Source: Verrucomicrobiaceae bacterium (lineage in GTDB: Bacteria; Verrucomicrobiota; Verrucomicrobiia; Verrucomicrobiales; Verrucomicrobiaceae). From it: a stretch of DNA of 64,000 nucleotides. The number at the start of each line of letters is the position of its first letter. The first letter of the stretch is position 1. The position numbers were made by a program, and so were the translations under genes. The notes beneath the pieces were generated by a model. The model was not told the origin of the DNA, did no database searches, and worked only from the letters and a program-made list of their open reading frames with translations. Positions 56,407-64,000 of this stretch are shown here, one piece after another. Location of the stretch: positions 23,300 through 87,299 of the forward strand of contig JAEUHM010000049.1 in the NCBI GenBank assembly GCA_016795485.1. Direction: 5' to 3'.

Positions 56407-57111
56407 TTATTCCACCGCCATCAATCTCGCTGAAATCAAACACAGCACTCTTCTGGTGATGTCCGCGTCACCTTTTTCATTCTGTGGCGTCATGATGCCG
56501 GCCAAGGTGCTGCTGCCATCTCTGACGGAGATGGATGTGATCACTTTGACCGTGTAAAACTCCGGCTGCTTGATGGTAGCCAGGGTCTTTTCTCCGTTCT
56601 GCACTTCCTGATGAACGACCTCTCCCACTTGGTAAGTGAGTTCAGGCGCGATATTGAGATCGATGGTTTTGTTATCTGCACCTACCACGGGATCGATTTC
56701 CATTCTTGCTCCCACTGGCTTAACCTCAAACGCAGTAGGCGTTGGCACATCCACTCCCGTGATCTCGCGCGGAACCTCTGGGCTATTGGAAGCCCTGCCA
56801 TTCGCTGGATCAAACTCCGTAGCATAAGGCACTTCTCGGCTAGACTCAGATGTAGCACGATTTCCTGACTTGGTGGTAACACCCGTGCTGCCTATCACCT
56901 TGGCCTTGGCTTCCTTGATCCACTTTCCGATCTGTGTGCGCCACTCAGCACCGCTCTTTGGTGCGCCGGACGAGTGCAACAAGTCCGTGAGCAACGCCTC
57001 GGACACTTCAATGAACTCCGCATCAATTTGGACGTTTTTTGCCGGACTCTCCTCCGCGCTAAGGGGTAATGAAAGCAGACAGAGGGCAGCGAGTAAGGTG
57101 GGGGTCTTCAT
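56407..57111 (-). CDS. Exported secretin-domain-like protein
   Basis: A 234-residue protein with a signal peptide (MKTPTLLAALCLLSLPLSAE). The start QIDAEFIEVSEALLTDLL and the C-terminal pattern MEIDPVVGADNKTIDLNIAP ... EFYTVKVITSISVRDGSSTL resemble the 'VEARIVEV' to 'L.i.P.v...' part of type II/III secretion secretins, but the pore-forming barrel part is missing. Short secretin-like proteins of this kind occur repeatedly in Verrucomicrobia. Function is unknown. It starts 21 bp after the DUF1549/DUF1553 gene on the same strand, so an operon is likely. Confidence 0.65.
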   Translation of the reverse strand: MKTPTLLAALCLLSLPLSAEESPAKNVQIDAEFIEVSEALLTDLLHSSGAPKSGAEWRTQIGKWIKEAKAKVIGSTGVTTKSGNRATSESSREVPYATEFDPANGRASNSPEVPREITGVDVPTPTAFEVKPVGARMEIDPVVGADNKTIDLNIAPELTYQVGEVVHQEVQNGEKTLATIKQPEFYTVKVITSISVRDGSSTLAGIMTPQNEKGDADITRRVLCLISARLMAVE

Positions 57112-57132
57112 AGTGAAGTTCAGGTTCATCGT

Positions 57133-58941
57133 TTATTTCACAAACAGAAAGTCAGAGCCACACAGGAGCGCGGCAGCCAGTGGAACGAAGGTGTTTTTAG
57201 GCTTTGCTAGGTGAGCGCGGCATATGCGTTGCTCATCCTCTGTGGGATGGCGTGACAAGACGGTTAGAAAAAGCTCATCCGCGTCTTTGACCTTGCTGGC
57301 CACGCCTTCAGCAGCACGCTGCACCATCGGGCTGGTGAGAAACCAGCGACATAATCCAAACGACACCGTAGCCACGTCGTCAACGGGCAAAACCCGCTCT
57401 CCACGTCCCAAAAGACGCAGAGCATGATCCTCGGGCAGCCGCTGCGGCAAATCCTTGGTGTGCAAAAGACCCGCGCTCGCTTCTGGACCACCTCCCAAAC
57501 TGACGAGAGCATCCCACACCGCCTCGGGACTCATCCGGCGGACCTTCGGCCCGGCGTAGTGAAAGGTTTCTCCCATCTCAGAGGCTCGGGACACGGCTTG
57601 ATAAGGCATCGACTTCATCAGCACACGCTGAACCTCCTTCATGTCATAACCCAGTGCCTTCACCATCAGGCCCAGCGCCTCGTATATCGGCTCTTCATCG
57701 AGTTCCCTCTGAATCAGCATACTAGGACCCGCTTCACTGCATCCACGCTCAGGCCCCATCCACAAAACACCCTCGTTGAGTTCTGGCTCAGCTCCCACGT
57801 AGCTCAAGCCGCTCCCATTCTGCATCAGTGAGGCTACCATCCATTGCGCCAGCCGCTGACCAAATCGTGGATGCCCTACCAGCCAGGCCGCCAACTCCGC
57901 TCGCACCGTTGGACCTCGGGCAACAGCTTGCTCATCCAACAATGCAGAACGCACCGCACGTATCTGCAGCATACCCGGCTTCACCATTTCACCCGATTTG
58001 CCATCACGATACTTGTAGCTCGTCGGAAGACGCACACCAGAAGGATACCCATCATGAATCTCCAGCGCATGGCCACCCGTCTGCACCAGCTTCCGCAGTT
58101 CACGCTGTGATCTCTCACTCGCAGGCCACACCTCATTTTGCAGCACCATCGGCATCTCGCCATGGTCCACGCGCTCAGACAGGATGCGATTCGGTAACTG
58201 CTTTCCGCCGGAGAAGAGCGGCTTGGTTTTCCTCGGCTTGGGCGCTGGCTGTCCCGCTGGCAACTCAGCAGGCCCACGAGTGATGCGCGCCGAACCTACG
58301 CACGCACACAACCGGTAGAACTGCATCTGTGTCCAATCCGCAAACGGGTGATCATGGCACAGCGTACACTCCAGCGAGACACCGAGAAAAGCCTGTGCAG
58401 TGGCCACCATCGTGTCCTCCATCCAGCCCGCATCACGCAGCATGTAACCCGTGGCAGGATTGCTACCCACACTGCCCTCCGCACTGAGAAGGGTGCGGAC
58501 CAAGTCATCCATGGGCATGTTGTTGCGAGCAGCGTTCTTCACCCAATCCACATACGGCTGTTGAGAGGCACCATTCACCTCATCAACCAGACGCAGCAGT
58601 GAAGCCAGCCTCTGAAACCAGCGCTCACCCCACTCTGGCGAGTCCAGAAGCTTATCCACCAAAGCAGCCCGCTTACCTCCAGCCTTGTCCTCCAGAAACG
58701 CCCTGGCCTCATCCAATCTCGGCAGCCGTCCCACCGCGTCCAAATAAGCGCGCTTCAGAAACACTTCATCCGCAGCCACCTGCACACCCTCCAGCGGCTT
58801 CAACCAGTCGGAAGTCTCCAACTTCCTGTTCCAAGCCTCATGCCGCTCCATGAACAGCGTATTCACCCGCGCCGTCCACTCCGACTCCGCACGCAGAGCC
58901 AGCGTGAACATCAGTAAAACAACCAGACTACGCGTAAACAT
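57133..58941 (-). CDS. DUF1549-DUF1553 secreted protein without PSCyt1 domain
   Basis: A 602-residue protein with a signal peptide (MFTRSLVVLLMFTLALRAES). It has DUF1549 (EVFLKRAYLDAVGRLPRLDE, haem-like motif CTLCHDHPFADW) and a DUF1553-like C-terminal half (RGPTVRAELAAWLVGHPRFG, FLTVLSRHPTEDEQRICRAH). It lacks the N-terminal cytochrome domain present in the protein at 19758-22244 and is ~200 residues shorter. The reaction is not established for the family. It is followed by the secretin-like gene; a short ORF with a good ribosome site precedes it. Confidence 0.88.
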   Translation of the reverse strand: MFTRSLVVLLMFTLALRAESEWTARVNTLFMERHEAWNRKLETSDWLKPLEGVQVAADEVFLKRAYLDAVGRLPRLDEARAFLEDKAGGKRAALVDKLLDSPEWGERWFQRLASLLRLVDEVNGASQQPYVDWVKNAARNNMPMDDLVRTLLSAEGSVGSNPATGYMLRDAGWMEDTMVATAQAFLGVSLECTLCHDHPFADWTQMQFYRLCACVGSARITRGPAELPAGQPAPKPRKTKPLFSGGKQLPNRILSERVDHGEMPMVLQNEVWPASERSQRELRKLVQTGGHALEIHDGYPSGVRLPTSYKYRDGKSGEMVKPGMLQIRAVRSALLDEQAVARGPTVRAELAAWLVGHPRFGQRLAQWMVASLMQNGSGLSYVGAEPELNEGVLWMGPERGCSEAGPSMLIQRELDEEPIYEALGLMVKALGYDMKEVQRVLMKSMPYQAVSRASEMGETFHYAGPKVRRMSPEAVWDALVSLGGGPEASAGLLHTKDLPQRLPEDHALRLLGRGERVLPVDDVATVSFGLCRWFLTSPMVQRAAEGVASKVKDADELFLTVLSRHPTEDEQRICRAHLAKPKNTFVPLAAALLCGSDFLFVK

Positions 58942-58971
58942 CCGGGCACTAACGGCAGGCCGAGCGGTTTG

Positions 58972-59073
58972 TTAGAACGCGGTGATAGAATCACCAAGGA
59001 ATGATCCAAAAACCAAATCCCAAAGAATACTATTAGAGGTTACTCGTTTCAGCTTTGGAACTTCCTCGGTCAT
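58972..59073 (-). CDS. Possible 33-residue leader or small protein
   Basis: ATG at 59073 to a stop at 58972 encodes MTEEVPKLKRVTSNSILWDL and a hydrophobic end (VFGSFLGDSITAF). AAAGGGGG lies about 5-12 nt upstream, a strong Shine-Dalgarno-like match. It ends 30 bp before the DUF1549/DUF1553 start. It may be a translated leader; the frame also stays open further upstream to 59211. Confidence 0.3.
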   Translation of the reverse strand: MTEEVPKLKRVTSNSILWDLVFGSFLGDSITAF

Positions 59074-59210
59074 TGAACCCCCTTTACCACTGGCCGCAGT
59101 TGCTATCGCGCTTATCGGCGCAAACCGCGCTGCAAACGCCACCCTCAAAACCGAGTGCTTCAGTGGCACCATTCCAGCCACCCCACGAGTTCCCCAGGTG
59201 TAGCGTTGCA

Positions 59211-60113
59211 TTATCCGCTCCGTTTCACCCGGTTCCTATTCACAAGAGCCTTCAGCTCCTTCACGTCCTCTGGCCCTCCTTCCATCCGGTGCAGCATCCG
59301 GTGGCAGTTGGCGCAGACGGTGATGAGATCGTCCAGACGGGTTTTCACCTCATCGCCGCGTTGGCTCAGCGGGCGCTTGTGGTGCGCCTCGGCAAACCCC
59401 CCGCCCAAGCGTTTGCCATACACACTGGCAAAGTCCATGCCGCAGACTTGGCATTTGTAGCCATCTCGATCTTTGCACTGGGTAGCTAGGTAGCGGCTGC
59501 GTTCACGGGCAAGGTGAGCCTGCACTAGCCGACGGTTTTCACACCGGGGATAGACTTCCGCACTGGCATCTGGCCCTTTCGCGTCTGGAAGGTTCCGCGC
59601 TGCATCCAGAAAGAAATCCACCGACTGCTGGCAAAAGTGATCTTCAATCCGCTCGGCAGTGCCTTGAGTCCTGTCAAAGAAGCCCAGGAAGTGCGTGTTC
59701 TGACCCTCATAGCTCTCCAGCACCGGCTCGTTGAACTCATCTGTGCGCAATCTCCGCTTCAAGCGTTTGGTTTGGCCCTCGGTGACATCGTCGTCCGTCA
59801 CTTCTCGCACCGTCCAGAGCGACTTGGAACGGCTGGCGATCGATCGTATGGCTTTTTCATTCTTGCTGAAGAAGCCCGCATAAAACTTCCTGTCCGGGCA
59901 GCCAGAATAGCGATCTATCCAAATCTCCAGCGCCAGTTTGTCGGTGCCTGCCGTCCCGATCCCGGCCATCCAGCCGTCTGTATCAGTAGAGTGGACTCGC
60001 ACTGGGCGGCGCACCCGCAGGGCTGTTCCCCGCGACTGAAGTTGCAGTTCTTGGGCGATTCGTCGCGCCACTCGCAGCAGCCACGCATCATCACGGACTC
60101 GTTTTGTCTCCAT
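59211..60113 (-). CDS. HNH endonuclease domain protein
   Basis: A 300-residue protein. The C-terminal ~80 residues form an HNH nuclease with zinc knuckle CQVCGMDF, the core GFAEAHHKRPLSQRGD and CANCHRMLHR, similar to McrA-type modules. The N-terminal ~200 residues (WMAGIGTAGTDKLALEIWID, YAGFFSKNEKAIRSIASRSK) have no assigned family and could be a DNA- or modification-binding domain. The context (single gene, no methylase) suggests a modification-dependent restriction enzyme or a stand-alone defence nuclease; this is inference. Confidence 0.75.
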   Translation of the reverse strand: METKRVRDDAWLLRVARRIAQELQLQSRGTALRVRRPVRVHSTDTDGWMAGIGTAGTDKLALEIWIDRYSGCPDRKFYAGFFSKNEKAIRSIASRSKSLWTVREVTDDDVTEGQTKRLKRRLRTDEFNEPVLESYEGQNTHFLGFFDRTQGTAERIEDHFCQQSVDFFLDAARNLPDAKGPDASAEVYPRCENRRLVQAHLARERSRYLATQCKDRDGYKCQVCGMDFASVYGKRLGGGFAEAHHKRPLSQRGDEVKTRLDDLITVCANCHRMLHRMEGGPEDVKELKALVNRNRVKRSG

Positions 60114-60310
60114 AGCACAGTTCTCCGCAAAACACCCAATCCAGCAAGCCCTTCTTCAGTTCCTCCAGCCCTGCCGCATCCGCTCACAGAGCCCGCCTAT
60201 GCGCTGGATTTGTGCCACCCATCCCCGTGGTTGACGATGGGCGGTAGCTTGGCATGATCCGCCTCCCCGCTTGCGGGCAAAAAGACCACATCCTTAAACC
60301 AATCCACATC

Positions 60311-61267
60311 ATGGCCGACATCCAGACCAGCAGCAGCGACAAGAAAGAGAAGGAGTTCTTCCTCGACACCCCTCAGGCAGCCCCTGGCTTCTTCCTGAAA
60401 GGTTCCCACCAGTATGATTGGGGCCTCAAGAACCGCCTCAGCCGCGTGTTCAATCCCAAAGATGGCCGCACCGTCATGCTCGCCTTTGACCACGGTTACT
60501 TCCAAGGCCCAGCTACCGGCCTGGAGCGCGTGGACCAGACCATTTTGCCTCTGGAGCCTCTGGCAGACTGCCTCATGCTCACTCGCGGCATTCAGCGTTC
60601 CATCATCCCAGCTACCACGCAGAAGGCCATCGCCCTCCGCGCCTCTGGCGGCACCAGCATGGTGAGCCCCATGGGTGAGTGGGAAGGTGAGATCGACGGC
60701 AAGAAGATCAAACTCGGCCGCTCCAACTACGAGCCTCTGAGCAATGAGAGCATCGCCTGCTCCATTGAGGAAGCAGTCCGCCTCAACGCCTCCGTGCTTG
60801 CCGTGCAAGTCTTCATTGGCAGCGAGTATGAGCGTCAATCGCTCAAAAACATGACCGACCTCATCGACGGAGCCATGCGCTATGGCATTGCCGTCATGGG
60901 CGTTGTGGCCGTGGGCCGTGCGATGGCTCGGAACGCTCAGTATTTCCGCCTTGCGACTCGTATCATGGCAGAGCTCGGCGCTAACATCGTGAAGTGCTAC
61001 TACACGGACGAGGGCTTTGAGAGCATCACCTCCTGCTGCCCCGTGCCCATCGTGATCGCCGGCGGCAAGAAGCTCCCTGAGCTCGACGCGCTGAAGATGA
61101 GCTACAACGCCATCCAGCAAGGAGCCAACGGAGTGGACATGGGCCGTAACATCTTCCAGTCAGACGATCCTATCGCCATGATGAAAGCCGTGCGCGGCGT
61201 GGTTCACGAGAACCTCAAGCCAGAAGAAGCCTTCCAGCTCTACAACGACCTCAAAGGCAAGAAGTAA
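60311..61267 (+). CDS. lsrF: LsrF-like class I aldolase/thiolase
   Basis: A 318-residue TIM-barrel protein from the ATG at 60311 ([20 protein letters not shown]). It is strikingly like E. coli Lsr[76 protein letters not shown] and [20 protein letters not shown]. LsrF transfers an acetyl group from phospho-AI-2-derived P-HPD to CoA. An insertion of about 20 residues ([20 protein letters not shown]) is absent from the E. coli protein as I recall it. No lsrACDBK genes accompany it, so the in vivo substrate may differ. A strong terminator follows. Confidence 0.85.
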   Translation: MADIQTSSSDKKEKEFFLDTPQAAPGFFLKGSHQYDWGLKNRLSRVFNPKDGRTVMLAFDHGYFQGPATGLERVDQTILPLEPLADCLMLTRGIQRSIIPATTQKAIALRASGGTSMVSPMGEWEGEIDGKKIKLGRSNYEPLSNESIACSIEEAVRLNASVLAVQVFIGSEYERQSLKNMTDLIDGAMRYGIAVMGVVAVGRAMARNAQYFRLATRIMAELGANIVKCYYTDEGFESITSCCPVPIVIAGGKKLPELDALKMSYNAIQQGANGVDMGRNIFQSDDPIAMMKAVRGVVHENLKPEEAFQLYNDLKGKK

Positions 61268-61293
61268 GCCCCAGGTTGCTCGAGTTACCCTTC

Positions 61294-61328
61294 ACGCGCT
61301 TCATGGCCAGTCCATGAAGCGCGTTTTT
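61294..61328 (+). terminator. Intrinsic terminator after lsrF-like gene
   Basis: ACGCGCTTCATGG (61294-61306) and CCATGAAGCGCGT (61312-61324) form a perfect 13-bp stem with a CCAGT loop, followed by TTTTGTT. It lies 27 bp after the stop codon. Confidence 0.9.
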
Positions 61329-61486
61329 GTTGAGCTTCGGTTCGCCCCCGAGCCGGAGGCTCATCATGATATTGGCCGGTGGTGACTGCGAGGAACCACC
61401 GGTCAGCGCACCCCATCGCGCCTGCTCCAAAACCCGCATCACCTCTTCCTTTGCAAATCCCAGCCCATCACCTTCGTTTCGCCTTC

Positions 61487-62419
61487 ATGCACAGCTACAT
61501 CGCTCCCCTTTTTCTCGCCACCAGCCTCCTCGCTCAAGACGTCCCGCCCTTCAGCGGCAGCATCGAACGCTTGGACCCGGCCCTCGACTCTTTGTTAGCC
61601 AAAGACGCTCAAATCGAGGTCCTTGCCTCTGGCTTCAACTGGTCAGAAGGCCCCGTGTGGTTGGATGGGGCCATGGTTTTCAGTGACGTGCCAGAAAACA
61701 CAGCCTTCCGCTGGAAGGAGGGCCAAACCACTGCCGAGCCCTTCCTCAAACCCAGTGGTAACTCCAACGGACTCGCCGTGGATGCCCAGGGCCGCCTCAT
61801 CCTCTGCCAGCACGGTGAGCGCCGTATTGGCCGCCGTGAGAAAGACGGCAGTTTCACGTCATTGGCAGACAAGTTTGAAGGCAAACGCTTCAACAGCCCC
61901 AACGACCTCGTCATCGCCAAAGACGGCACCGTCTTCTTCACCGACCCTCCCTACGGCCTCAAAGACAAGTCCGCACGCGAGATCGACTTTGACGGCATCT
62001 ACCGCATCAGTCCGGATGGAAAAGTCAGCGCACTGGTCAAAGACGTCCGCTGGCCCAACGGCATTGCCCTCAGCCCAGATGAGCAGACCCTCTACGTAGC
62101 CGTTTCAGACAAAGACCAGCCCCGCGTCATGGCCTTCAACCTGGATGGAAGCAACCCACGCACTGTTTTTGACGCCACCCCGCTCAAGAGCCCCACCCGC
62201 AAAGGCGGGTGCGATGGCATGAAGGTAGATCAGTCCGGCAACATCTGGACCACCGGCCCCGGCGGCGTCCTCATTTTGAGCAAAGAAGGCAAACACCTCG
62301 GCAGCATCCTCACCGGCCAAGCCACCGCCAACTGCGCCTGGGGAGACAACGGCAGCACCCTCTACATCACTGCGGACATGTTCCTGCTCCGGGTGAAGAC
62401 GCTGGTGAAGGGGAAGTGA
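61487..62419 (+). CDS. Exported SMP-30/gluconolactonase-family protein
   Basis: A 310-residue protein from the ATG at 61487 with a signal peptide (MHSYIAPLFLATSLLAQ). The six-bladed propeller has the family's metal-site pattern: NWSEGPVWLDGAMVFSDVPE, GNSNGLAVDAQGRLILCQHG, RFNSPNDLVIAKDGTVFFTD, WPNGIALSPDEQTLYVAVSD and GGCDGMKVDQSGNIWTTGPG. It is probably a periplasmic sugar lactonase in carbohydrate use. Heptad array C starts 19 bp after the stop. Confidence 0.92.
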   Translation: MHSYIAPLFLATSLLAQDVPPFSGSIERLDPALDSLLAKDAQIEVLASGFNWSEGPVWLDGAMVFSDVPENTAFRWKEGQTTAEPFLKPSGNSNGLAVDAQGRLILCQHGERRIGRREKDGSFTSLADKFEGKRFNSPNDLVIAKDGTVFFTDPPYGLKDKSAREIDFDGIYRISPDGKVSALVKDVRWPNGIALSPDEQTLYVAVSDKDQPRVMAFNLDGSNPRTVFDATPLKSPTRKGGCDGMKVDQSGNIWTTGPGGVLILSKEGKHLGSILTGQATANCAWGDNGSTLYITADMFLLRVKTLVKGK

Positions 62420-62437
62420 GATGAGGTTCTGAGCCAG

Positions 62438-62857
62438 GAAAACGCCGTTTTGACGGGAGACAACGCGGTTTTGACAGAGGACAGCGCCGTTTTGACCGAC
62501 GGCAACGCGGGAATGACGGACGGCAACGCCGGAATGACGGACGGCAACGCGAGAATGACGGAGGACAACGCGAGAATGACGGAGGGCAACGCGGGAATGA
62601 CGGAGGGCAACGCGGGAATGACGGAGGGCAACGCGGCAATGACGGAGGGCAACGTGGGAATGACGGACGGCAACGCGGGAATGACGGAGGGCAACGCGGC
62701 AATGACGGAGGGCAACGCGAGAATGACGGACGGCAACGTGGCGATGGCGGACGGCAAAATGGCGATGACGGAGGGCAAAATGGCGATGACGGAGGGCAAC
62801 GCGGCAATGACGGACGGCAACGCCGGAATGACGGAGGGCAAAATGGCTCTGTCACGG
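62438..62857. repeat. 21-bp heptad-encoding tandem array C (20 units)
   Basis: Twenty uninterrupted 21-bp units, from GAAAACGCCGTTTTGACGGGA at the left through the dominant GGCAACGCGGGAATGACGGAG/C to GGCAAAATGGCTCTGTCACGG at the right. Differences between units are mostly substitutions, and there are no indels. The plus frame reads GNAGMTE/D heptads and stops at 62881; the minus frame reads LPSVIPA heptads and is open for >200 residues. Neither frame has a convincing ribosome site. Confidence 0.9.
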
Positions 62858-63120
62858 CTCTTTTTGGCATTTTTGGCCTGATCGAGCGATTTTCTGCTGC
62901 ATCTGGGAGTGGCGCTGGTCCGCTCCGTCACCTGTGACCGCTTTCGGGTCTCAAATCGCCGACACGTCCCGCACCGACTGCCAGAGACAAAGTATCGGCT
63001 CCACACTTCCTCGCCAACACTTGCACGACGTCACTCTCGGGAAGGATGAGAGAACACCCAAAGTGGCGCAGTCGTCCCGACTCCCTCCCCGGTCGCTACT
63101 GCAACTTGCGCAAAGTACTC

Positions 63121-63351
63121 CGCCTACGACTGTCGCTGCTCGTCCGACGACTGTTGCTACTCGTCCGACGACTGTCGCTGCCCGTCCGACGACTGTCGCT
63201 GCCCGTCCGACGACTGTTGCTGCTCGTCCGACGACTGTCGCTGCCCGTCCGACGACTGTCGCTGCTCGTCCGACAGTCGTCGAAACAGAAATCACAGGAG
63301 TTATTTCCCGATCTACTTAAGTTAAAATCAAAATCACAGGAGTTTTTTCTC
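63121..63351. repeat. 21-bp heptad-encoding array D (11 units, two consensus types)
   Basis: Eleven in-phase 21-bp units. The first seven follow GTCCGACGACTGTCGCTGCTC (plus frame VRRLSLL/P). The next is a transition unit (VRQSSKQ). The last three alternate AAATCACAGGAGTTATTTCCC and GATCTACTTAAGTTAAAATCA, giving an apparent 42-bp period. The enclosing plus frame is 63046-63357 and stops one codon after the last unit. At the seam (63268-63280) CGACAGTCGTCG is the exact reverse complement of the unit's CGACGACTGTCG. The shift of consensus without loss of phase is notable. Confidence 0.85.
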
Positions 63352-63539
63352 AAATAACTTAAGTTATTTTCAAAACTACAGGACATCCGCCACAAACAGC
63401 CAACGCCAGAACGCCCATTACATAGGCATCGCAGCATGTAGCGGTCAAAACCATGCTAAACATTCCTATGGTTTAGCCAAAACTGAGAAACCTCTCATGT
63501 CTGTTAAAGCACATCCACCAACCGTGCTCCCAGTGTGGT

Positions 63540-63556
63540 GCAGTCGTCCCGACTGC
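63540..63556. repeat. Small palindromic repeat GCAGTCGTCCCGACTGC
   Basis: A 7-bp-stem palindrome at 63540-63556; its first 15 bases also occur at 63068-63082 with the same flanking GTGGCGCAG/GTGGTGCAG context. It is a short dispersed palindrome, present twice within 500 bp. Confidence 0.6.
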
Positions 63557-63620
63557 GATCAGGCATCGAGAAAGGAACCCGGGCACTCTTGTCAGCAGCG
63601 CGCTCCGAGGCGCGGTCAGT

Positions 63621-63706
63621 TTGCAGTTGTTTGAAGTTGTTTGCAGTTGTTTGCAATGATCGCAATCTCGCATCTCGCATCTCGCATCTGGAATCTGGAA
63701 TCTGGA
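63621..63706. repeat. 10-bp and 7-bp microsatellite-like repeats
   Basis: Four 10-bp units (TTGCAGTTGT, TTGAAGTTGT, TTGCAGTTGT, TTGCAATGAT; 63621-63660), then three ATCTCGC (63665-63685) and three ATCTGGA (63686-63706) units of 7 bp. They lie between heptad array D and the IS481-like end. No gene is seen between 63385 and 63867. Confidence 0.75.
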
Positions 63707-63867
63707 ATCTGATAGTCTGACAGTCTTCAACCACAGCGCCACAAAGCACACAGAGGCTCCGAACTAGAAAAGGTAAGGCCGCTTGGTCCCCCAAGCGCCG
63801 TCGTCGCAGTCCAAAAGACATCATCCCCGCGCATCGCCCCGTCTGACTTCTTGCCTCCAGGTCCAGG

Positions 63868-64000
63868 TTCAAGACATCGGTAGTACAATTGGTTCAGGAC
63901 ATAGGTAACGGTCTGTCCTGTGGGCAGGTAGGCTACAAGCATGGCGTGGCAACAAACCGAACCCATCATGAATCAGAAAATGCAGTTCGCCTTTCGGGCG
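63868..64000 (+). mobile_element. Left end of a probable IS481-family insertion sequence (cut by window)
   Basis: Two related ~20-bp direct repeats, GTTCAAGACATCGGTAGTAC (from about 63870) and GTTCAGGACATAGGTAACGG (from about 63890), precede a short leader and a transposase start codon. GGACATAGGTAACGG-type ends are familiar from IS481 elements. The exact terminal inverted repeat cannot be fixed without the right end. Confidence 0.55.
63968..64000 (+). CDS. IS481-type transposase, first 11 codons
   Basis: ATG at 63968 opens the frame MNQKMQFAFRA and runs off the window. IS481 transposases commonly begin M(N/D)xKMxF followed by an HTH domain. The assignment depends on the preceding end-like repeats and on this short N-terminus only. 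Confidence 0.45.
   Translation, partial: MNQKMQFAFRA

Noticed and set aside
60197..61120. 307-residue minus-strand open frame over the lsrF-like gene
   Set aside because: It is antisense to a strongly matching enzyme; composition (His, Ala, Val-rich without motifs) is that of a shadow frame.
62362..63006. 214-residue minus-strand frame with LPSVIPA repeats
   Set aside because: Open only because the 21-bp units are multiples of three; listed as repeat C instead of a gene because no start signal is convincing.

Overview
The window looks like chromosome of a member of the Verrucomicrobiota, close to Verrucomicrobiaceae/Prosthecobacter-type genomes. This is inferred from gene content: Cys-type sulfatases, two DUF1549/DUF1553 'planctomycete cytochrome' proteins, a PSCyt1-SUMF1 fusion, a eukaryote-type HisA, four-helix-bundle suffix proteins, a proline-rich protein with squalene-cyclase-type repeats, and abundant 21-bp-phased tandem repeats. 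No rRNA is present to confirm it.

Layout. 1-4.1 kb (minus strand): end of an exopolysaccharide locus (Wzz/tyrosine kinase, beta-barrel protein, small exported protein), then tRNA-Gly. 4.7-7.7 kb: arginine operon argB-argD-argF. 7.8-13.4 kb: folB, an ECF sigma factor with a membrane partner, a GT4 glycosyltransferase, a secreted esterase plus matrixin-type lipoprotein, menB and a 46-residue ORF. 13.5-22.2 kb: three secreted sulfatases and a DUF1549/DUF1553 protein, interrupted by a 21-bp heptad array and a compound array of 42-bp and 259-bp repeats. 22.4-25.1 kb: ileS.

25.1-34 kb is an accessory island. It holds a four-helix-bundle/topoisomerase-zinc-finger gene, a PLD-type protein, decayed PIN toxins, two displaced fragments of the ileS 3' end, an HNH two-gene module, a truncated second four-helix-suffix gene, a KAP-family NTPase, DUF433 and AbrB/MazE antitoxin-like genes, another heptad array and a fibronectin-III protein. 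The ileS scars suggest repeated insertion or duplication at the end of ileS.

34.4-49.8 kb is core metabolism and cell wall: glgA-glgB, aroB-dprA, a phosphohexomutase, a glutaredoxin, a HisA/5-formyl-THF cyclo-ligase fusion, an acyl-CoA dehydrogenase, rodA with an oligopeptide-type ABC ATPase, and mpl. 49.9-62.4 kb holds envelope and secreted proteins (terpene-cyclase-repeat protein, esterase, PSCyt1-SUMF1 fusion, orphan RND adaptor, secretin-like protein, second DUF1549/DUF1553 protein), an HNH protein, an LsrF-like aldolase/thiolase and an SMP-30 family protein. The right end (62.4-64 kb) has two heptad arrays, short 7- and 10-bp repeats, and the left end of a probable IS481 element cut by the window edge.

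The strongest unusual signals are: (i) four unrelated-looking loci sharing a strict 21-bp (heptapeptide) period; (ii) the ileS 3'-end scars coupled to four-helix-suffix genes, including a loss of the four-helix domain apparently by recombination between short GATCCGTC-type repeats; (iii) the HisA-cyclo-ligase fusion. All family assignments come from reading motifs; no searches were run.
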